DNA of 64,000 nucleotides from Dendrolimus kikuchii (Eukaryota > Arthropoda > Insecta > Lepidoptera > Lasiocampidae): NCBI GenBank assembly GCA_019925095.2, contig CM034392.1:13721887-13785886 (forward strand), given 5' to 3'. Positions 63,006 through 64,000 of the stretch are shown piece after piece. Below the pieces are notes generated by a model. It was not told the origin of the DNA. It did no database searches and was given only the letters and a program-made list of their open reading frames with translations. The translations under genes and the position numbers were made by a program. The stretch's first letter is position 1, and each line of letters opens with the position of its first letter.

Positions 63006-64000
63006 CGCCGCGCGCACGCCGCGCCCGCGCCCGCGCTGCACATATAGCCGCCGTGGCAGCTAGCTCAGCCTAACGCCCCGTACGCACTGTGCGGTTGACT
63101 CTGCGGCAACCGGTATTGCCCCGTGCTGGCCGACGATCAAGCCGCAGCGCTTCGAGCGACCGGACCGGCTCGACAGCAGTCGTCGCGTAGTGCGTATACA
63201 AATTAGTTTTACATAAATCTTCTTCCCTGAGGTCAGCCGGACTGTTGACCGCACTGCGGTTAGTTACATGTACGTACGAACGCTAAGATAGTAATAACAT
63301 AATTGGTAATTACTCCCTTGATTGACCGCGCAACACAAACGACTCGTACGTGGTGCATATTAAAAGTTGATTTTACTCTGTTAGTACTCTGACTCCAGTT
63401 ATCAAAAAATCATATTGATTCATCAAGCAATCAGAATGTTCAGTACAATAATTAATCCCCACAGCAACTGACAAATGTTCAAGTTATTAAATTAAACAGC
63501 TCTATTTCCGAAGGGTACGAACCTATTTTCAAAGTGCTTTATGATCGATTACGAATAATAATATATATACTTGAAAGTTACACTTCTAAGCTCAGACATC
63601 CTATTTTATAGTAATGGTTACTGATGGTATACCCACCATACTTATTGAAGGCCACTTTGTAGTTATATACAAGACATCAGTTATATTTATATGCAGCATC
63701 ATCACAACTTTTTCCCTTTATGGTATCTCATGTCTCAACGCATTATCCCATGAGGTAATTGTAACAATATACAAATTATCTCAGTTGTACTTGCTGATGA
63801 ATGTAATGAATCCCCATTAAAGTTGTGAGACACTTAAAGACACATAATTTTGATTAGAAAGGTAAATAATGATAGCTTAATATGACCATTAGGTCATATT
63901 AATAGAAATACTTGTTGGGCAAAAAAGAAGTACTGATGCTATTTATCTAAATATCTTGATAAGAAATTCAATTTTCGGAACTCCTCCGAAAGTTTATTTT
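63006..64000 (+). other. sdk 3' UTR and downstream
   Basis: The first ~250 bp are GC-rich like exon 28 and then become AT-rich. No AATAAA is seen to the window end. Variant signals ATTAAA occur at 63359, 63491 and 63816, so the poly(A) site is undecided. TTAATATGACC at 63878 and GGTCATATTAA form an 11-bp hairpin with a four-base loop. No further gene is supported. Confidence 0.5.

Noticed and set aside
63003..63048. Stop-codon read-through at TGA followed by C
   Set aside because: The extension would be 14 codons of Ala/Arg/Pro and would bury the conserved C-terminal PDZ ligand. It is more likely GC-rich UTR.

Overview
This is eukaryotic, AT-rich nuclear DNA, most likely from a moth or butterfly. 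The evidence is one large multi-exon nervous-system gene with close insect homology, together with a lepidopteran-style repeat load: a ~305-bp retroposon ending in GCAATAAAA, Helitron-like repeats ending CTAG|T, DD37D mariner (maT) elements, an RTE retrotransposon with an (ATGT)n tail, Jockey-type fragments and a tRNA-derived SINE. Nothing prokaryotic, viral, CRISPR-like or operon-like is present. The order-level call is inference; I cannot name the species.

The window is essentially one plus-strand gene, sidekick (sdk). I could place 28 coding exons from 1319 to 63005. Every junction has GT..AG, all phases agree, and the summed coding length (6552 nt) is an exact multiple of three, giving 2183 residues. 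That is close to my recollection of the length of Drosophila Sdk. The order is a signal peptide (exon 1), six Ig domains (exons 2-9), thirteen fibronectin type III domains (exons 9-26), one transmembrane helix (exon 26), and a 188-residue cytoplasmic tail ending in GFSSFV, a class I PDZ ligand (exons 27-28). Sidekick is a homophilic adhesion molecule of synapses and epithelial junctions.

Layout: 1-1318 is 5' flank or UTR with a retroposon. Exon 1 (1319-1424) is followed by a 29-kb intron (1425-30562) that holds most of the repeats: Jockey-type fragments, five retroposon copies in or near it, Helitron-like repeats, a large foldback element, a TTAA-flanked 634-bp MITE, a maT copy next to a second TIR transposon, and several repeats with internal 9-bp minisatellites. 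From 30563 to 63005 the remaining 27 exons are separated by introns of 79 bp to 3 kb. Many of these carry single insertions: a retrotransposon C-terminus in introns 3 and 26, Helitron-like copies in introns 6, 11 and 23, a 1-kb minisatellite in intron 10, maT in intron 13, a tRNA SINE in intron 17, and RTE in introns 5 and 25. 63006-64000 is 3' UTR and downstream DNA.

No second host protein-coding gene is supported. The items I consider most worth checking are a possible read-through isoform of exon 27 that ends in a second PDZ-type motif (ISVV), a stem-loop with compensatory changes in two copies of an RT-linked element, the 9-bp minisatellites that differ between copies of one repeat family, the long foldback element, and the TTAA MITE.
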